DNA of 49,145 nucleotides from Microcaldota archaeon (GTDB lineage Archaea; Micrarchaeota; Micrarchaeia; Micrarchaeales; Micrarchaeaceae): positions 1-49,145 of the forward strand of contig JASHRG010000020.1 in assembly GCA_030037495.1 (NCBI GenBank), written 5' to 3'. The notes beneath the pieces were generated by a model, which had not been told where the DNA came from, did not search any database, and was given only the letters and a program-made list of their open reading frames with translations. Numbering within the stretch: the stretch's first letter is position 1; each line of letters begins with the position of its first letter. Positions 45,387 through 49,145 of the stretch are shown here, in pieces. The position numbers and the translations under genes were made by a program.

Positions 45387-46406
45387 ATGAATACCGAGTT
45401 CAGGGATCCGAACTTCGCCTACCTCACGGGATTCACAAGCGGCGTATTCGAGCGCGCGCTGCTCATAGCCACAAGAAGCAAGCTCTACCTTATAACAAAC
45501 CAGCTAGAGTATGAAATCGCAACAAAGCAGAAGCCCAGGGAGATGACTGTAATAAATGCAAAGAAGCGAAGCGACACGCTGCGGCAGCTGAGGAGGCTGC
45601 TCGGCAGGAAGAGCGTGGGGGTCAACTCCGGCTTCCTCCCATACAGCAGCTACAAGAGATTGAAAAAACTCTCCAGGGCAAAGCGGTTCGTAGATGCCAC
45701 GCCAGCGCTATACAAGGCTAGGAGCATAAAGGACAAGACAGAACTGCGATACATCAGCACTGCAAATAGGATAATAAAGAAAGCACTAAGGAATGTCCAG
45801 GCTTTCTTCAAAGAGGGGATAACCGAGAAGCAGATAGCCGCGAAGATTGACTCGCTCATGGTAGAATACGGGGCAAGCGGGCCCTCCTTCCCAACGATAG
45901 TGTGCTTTGGCGAGAATTCATCGATGCCGCACCACATGCCTGAGGAGAAAAGGCTGGCAAGGAACAGCATAGTGCTCATAGATTGCGGAGCCGTCTACAA
46001 GAACTACTGCTCTGATGTGACAAGGACATACATATTCAAGCCAGACAAGAAGTCAGCGAAGTACAAAAAAATGGTCGACATGTACAACACGGTAAAAACC
46101 GCGCAGAAAATCGGCCTTGCAGCCATAAGGCCAGGCGCAAGGTGCGAAGCCCCGCACAACGATGTGGCAAAGTTCATAGACACGACAAACGGGAAAATGT
46201 ACAAAGGGAGATTCATCCACAGCTTGGGCCACGCCATAGGCGTTGAGGTTCATGACCTTGGCCCAGGCCTGTACCCAGGAAGTAAGGAGAAGCTAATGGA
46301 GGGGATGGTGCTGAGCGACGAGCCAGGAATCTACATACCAGGGTTTGGCGGGGTCAGGGTAGAAGACGATGTAGTCGTAATGAAGACAGGTGCAAAGATA
46401 ATCTAG
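45387..46406 (+). CDS. M24 family metallopeptidase (Xaa-Pro aminopeptidase/prolidase-like)
   Basis: VLIDCGAVYKNYCSDVTRTY, HSLGHAIGVEVHDLGP, LSDEPGIYIPGFGGVRVEDD; N-terminus may extend upstream. Confidence 0.9.
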   Translation: MNTEFRDPNFAYLTGFTSGVFERALLIATRSKLYLITNQLEYEIATKQKPREMTVINAKKRSDTLRQLRRLLGRKSVGVNSGFLPYSSYKRLKKLSRAKRFVDATPALYKARSIKDKTELRYISTANRIIKKALRNVQAFFKEGITEKQIAAKIDSLMVEYGASGPSFPTIVCFGENSSMPHHMPEEKRLARNSIVLIDCGAVYKNYCSDVTRTYIFKPDKKSAKYKKMVDMYNTVKTAQKIGLAAIRPGARCEAPHNDVAKFIDTTNGKMYKGRFIHSLGHAIGVEVHDLGPGLYPGSKEKLMEGMVLSDEPGIYIPGFGGVRVEDDVVVMKTGAKII

Positions 46407-48328
46407 CCTTTTTTCTTGGAGAGCAGCTCGTTCAGCTCCGAGCCATCGACATTGAGCCTGTACTTCGACATTATTATGTTCCTGAGCTCATTGACGTTTG
46501 ATGGGTCAGCAACGTTCTTCCTCGATTCTGCGACAAGCGCTTCAAGCTCTTTCCCGCGTATCCTTCCCAATCGTTTCAGCTTTATGAGCTCTGCAACGCT
46601 CTCCCTCTTAAGCGCCATCTCCTTGAGTAGTTCATCAACCGCCTGCTTTGTTATCTGGTTTTTCCCATATTCCGTAAATAGGTCGACAAGCCTCTGCTCG
46701 TCCAGGTTCTCTATCATGAACCCTGCTCTCTTAAGCTCTGTGAACTTCTGTATTATCGTGTTTGCTATGAAGTTGGGGTCGGCCTTTGTGGAGCCTATCA
46801 CAGTCTTGTAAAGCTGCAGCCTTGGCGACAGGAGCAGCTGCTCAACTATGTCCCTGTTGTCAAGCACAGAGAGCAGGGCCTTTCTTTCCTTCTCTATGTC
46901 AGGCACGCTCCTTGTTGCGGCTTCAGCATGCTCTTTTGTTATCATGATCGGTTTTGCGTCAGTTTCCGGGTACATCCTTGATCCTCCCGGCAAGGGCCTC
47001 ATGAACTTGGTTGTGCAGAGCTCGTTGTTGAACACCGCCCTGGTTTCAAACGGAACCCCGACAAGCGCGTGTCTCGCTCTCTCCGTTGCAAGCACTACCG
47101 CTTTCTCAACATCGCTCCTGACACCGGCTATGATTACGAAAGCATCGTTTGCACCAAGGTCAAGCACTGCCCTAAGCCCTGTTATTTCGCCATGGGTGAA
47201 GCCGTACGCCTCAAGATTCTCATCGCTGTGTATCAACCCATTCACCTTTGCCATCTTGGCATAGTCGCTTATTTCCGTGCCAAGCCTTCTTTCAGGGTTG
47301 ACCTCCTTTCCAAGCATGCCCTTGAAGCCGCTTAGCCTGAAGCCATACGCAACCCCGTTCTTCTGCAAATGGTTTGACACCACCTTTACGCTGTTGTTTT
47401 TCCTGAACACTTCAGAAACGTCCTTTGCCTCCCCCACAGAAGCCCTCGCCTTCTTGAGCTCTTCCTTTATCTCAAGCAACCGCTGCTGCCTTGTTATCTC
47501 ATTCTCGATAAACCTGTCGATCTTGTCAACCTCTTGAAGCCCCTTGATCTCCACCCTCGCCCCTCCCTTTATCGATACGTTTACGTCCTGCCTTATGGAG
47601 CCTATGCCGCGCTGCACCTTTCCTGATATCCTTAGAAGCGTGCCTATGTAAAGAGCAATTGCCTTTGCCGCCACAGGCGTCGGTATATACGGATCAGTGT
47701 CGATCTCAACAAGAGGTATGCCAAGCCTGTCTGTATCATAGGTTATGTTCTCTTCTGCTGCCGCGACTATCCCCGAGGATTCCTCCTCGAGAAACAGAGA
47801 CGGCACATTTATCTTGTAGCCATCTACTTTTATGCTTCCATCTGTCGCTATAAGCGTGCTCCTTTGGAATGCACTTGGGTCGCTTCCGTCAACAACCTCC
47901 TTCCTCATCGGCTGCAGCTCATCAACAACTACCATGCCCATCGCCTTTGACAGCGAAAGCGCCACCCCCAGTGCCTCAGGGTTCAGCTCATGCGGCGGCT
48001 CTTCATCGATTTCAACAAGGCAGGTGTGCATGTCGTGCACCTTGTAGGTGAACTTCCTGTCCCTAAGTTCTTCAAACTCTGCGCTCCTGTCTATGTTGCC
48101 GAGCTCGCCCGCGACAGCCCTCTGGTACCTGGAAACGTTCCCTATCACTTCATCTGATTCGGTGGCGATTGTTGCGGGGCATGAGCAAAACAGCTTTTCT
48201 CCAGTAGCAAGTCTCTGGTGAATCTCAAGTCCGCACATGAACCCTATCTCTTTGTAGCGGGTTTCTGCTGGTTCCTTGCGCTCCATCTTCTCTATTTTCT
48301 TTACAGGTTTCTTTCCCATCAATATCAC
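46403..48328 (-). CDS. gatE: Glu-tRNA(Gln) amidotransferase subunit E
   Basis: MCGLEIHQRLATGEKLFCSCP..RSTLIATDGSI..GSIRQDVNVSIKGGARVEIKGLQEVDKI. Confidence 0.95.
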   Translation of the reverse strand: MILMGKKPVKKIEKMERKEPAETRYKEIGFMCGLEIHQRLATGEKLFCSCPATIATESDEVIGNVSRYQRAVAGELGNIDRSAEFEELRDRKFTYKVHDMHTCLVEIDEEPPHELNPEALGVALSLSKAMGMVVVDELQPMRKEVVDGSDPSAFQRSTLIATDGSIKVDGYKINVPSLFLEEESSGIVAAAEENITYDTDRLGIPLVEIDTDPYIPTPVAAKAIALYIGTLLRISGKVQRGIGSIRQDVNVSIKGGARVEIKGLQEVDKIDRFIENEITRQQRLLEIKEELKKARASVGEAKDVSEVFRKNNSVKVVSNHLQKNGVAYGFRLSGFKGMLGKEVNPERRLGTEISDYAKMAKVNGLIHSDENLEAYGFTHGEITGLRAVLDLGANDAFVIIAGVRSDVEKAVVLATERARHALVGVPFETRAVFNNELCTTKFMRPLPGGSRMYPETDAKPIMITKEHAEAATRSVPDIEKERKALLSVLDNRDIVEQLLLSPRLQLYKTVIGSTKADPNFIANTIIQKFTELKRAGFMIENLDEQRLVDLFTEYGKNQITKQAVDELLKEMALKRESVAELIKLKRLGRIRGKELEALVAESRKNVADPSNVNELRNIIMSKYRLNVDGSELNELLSKKKG

Positions 48329-49145
48329 AGGAGGAATTCATCATACGTTGTTCTTTTGCCTATTTCACCAACCATGTTCTTGTCAAGCAGTTTCTTTGCC
48401 TCAAAGTTCTGGTAGTTGCCAAGCAGCCAGCCAAGCTTCACGTATGCGGTTTCAGTAGTCATGTCTTCGCAGTGGATTGCGCCGGCATCAGATAACAACC
48501 TTAGGTTTCTGTAGACTCTCGGGTTTACCCTGCCGTAGGCGCACTGGGAGGTTATTCCCATTACCATCCCATCCATAACAGCATTCTTGACGTAAGGGAT
48601 CCACATCCTGCCCAGCTGTGTCGTCGAAACAGGAATATGCCCAAGGCCGGTGCCCTCAAGTATCAGTCCGCGGTAACCCTTGTCAGAGTAATACTGGATT
48701 ATTTCAGGATCAGAATTCGGAAACACCTTGACTATTGCGGTTCTTGGCTCAAACTTTGTCATTGCCGTGACCTTGTTCTTCGTTGTTGTGATTTTTTTGT
48801 AACTGCTGTTATAAGAGATCTCGCCTTTTGTTCCCACATAAGCTATCGCGCGGTCATTTATCGGCCTAAACGCGTCCCTTCTTGACGTGTGCATTTTTCT
48901 TGCCCTGACTCCCCTTATGAAGTGCATCTTCTCATCTGAGCTTGAGCTGTGCATGCATATGCCAACCTCGGCTATGTCTGATTGTGCGGCTATCCTTGTG
49001 GCAGCCGCAAGGTTGAGGAATGCATCGCTAGATCCACGGTCTCCGCTTCTCTGCGACCCTGTGAATACTACCGGCGCATTCAGGTTTTTGAGCATGAAGC
49101 TGAGCGCAGCTGCAGAATAATGCATTATGTCGGTTCCGTGTGCTA
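48325..49145 (-). CDS. gatD: Glu-tRNA(Gln) amidotransferase subunit D (5' truncated by window edge)
   Basis: AHGTDIMHYSAAALSFML..PVVFTGSQRSGDRGSSDAFLNL..LEGTGLGHIP; ATGA overlap with gatE. Confidence 0.94.
   Translation of the reverse strand, partial: AHGTDIMHYSAAALSFMLKNLNAPVVFTGSQRSGDRGSSDAFLNLAAATRIAAQSDIAEVGICMHSSSSDEKMHFIRGVRARKMHTSRRDAFRPINDRAIAYVGTKGEISYNSSYKKITTTKNKVTAMTKFEPRTAIVKVFPNSDPEIIQYYSDKGYRGLILEGTGLGHIPVSTTQLGRMWIPYVKNAVMDGMVMGITSQCAYGRVNPRVYRNLRLLSDAGAIHCEDMTTETAYVKLGWLLGNYQNFEAKKLLDKNMVGEIGKRTTYDEFLL

Noticed and set aside
1-49145. CRISPR arrays, IS elements/transposases, rRNA genes
   Set aside because: No regularly spaced repeats, transposase motifs or rRNA sequence recognised.

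Overview
This is an archaeal chromosome segment. Gene content and style (split spc ribosomal-protein cluster, GatDE, Csl4, Rpp29, Nre, DUF373, unusual tRNAs, many class III-type pilin signals) suggest a small-genome DPANN lineage such as Micrarchaeota/ARMAN; that placement is inference. Main blocks: (i) an accessory left end with a truncated VapB-like antitoxin, a Fic/Doc-like gene behind a four-half-site operator, and a small Cys/His ORF absent from the ORF track; (ii) housekeeping genes (cca, AK6-like kinase, trm1, tyrS, ksgA/dim1); (iii) three tandem RCK/TrkA-N genes, two with pore-like regions lacking TVGYGD; (iv) vapBC; (v) a ~15 kb type IV pilus-like locus at 19-34.6 kb: coiled-coil protein, secretion ATPase and two TadC/FlaJ-like membrane proteins, converging on five pilin-like genes, three of which are giant LamG (one plus PQQ-like propeller) surface proteins; (vi) rpoL, csl4, the spc-type ribosomal cluster and rnp1; (vii) DUF373, Nre, CAP protein, M24 peptidase, gatE and partial gatD. 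Four tRNAs are visible. tRNA-Leu(CAA) has a 20-nt T-loop best explained by a ~13-nt insertion (probable non-canonical intron), and tRNA-Ala(CGC) lacks U55 and the usual G18G19. All family calls are from motif recognition by eye, with no database searches.
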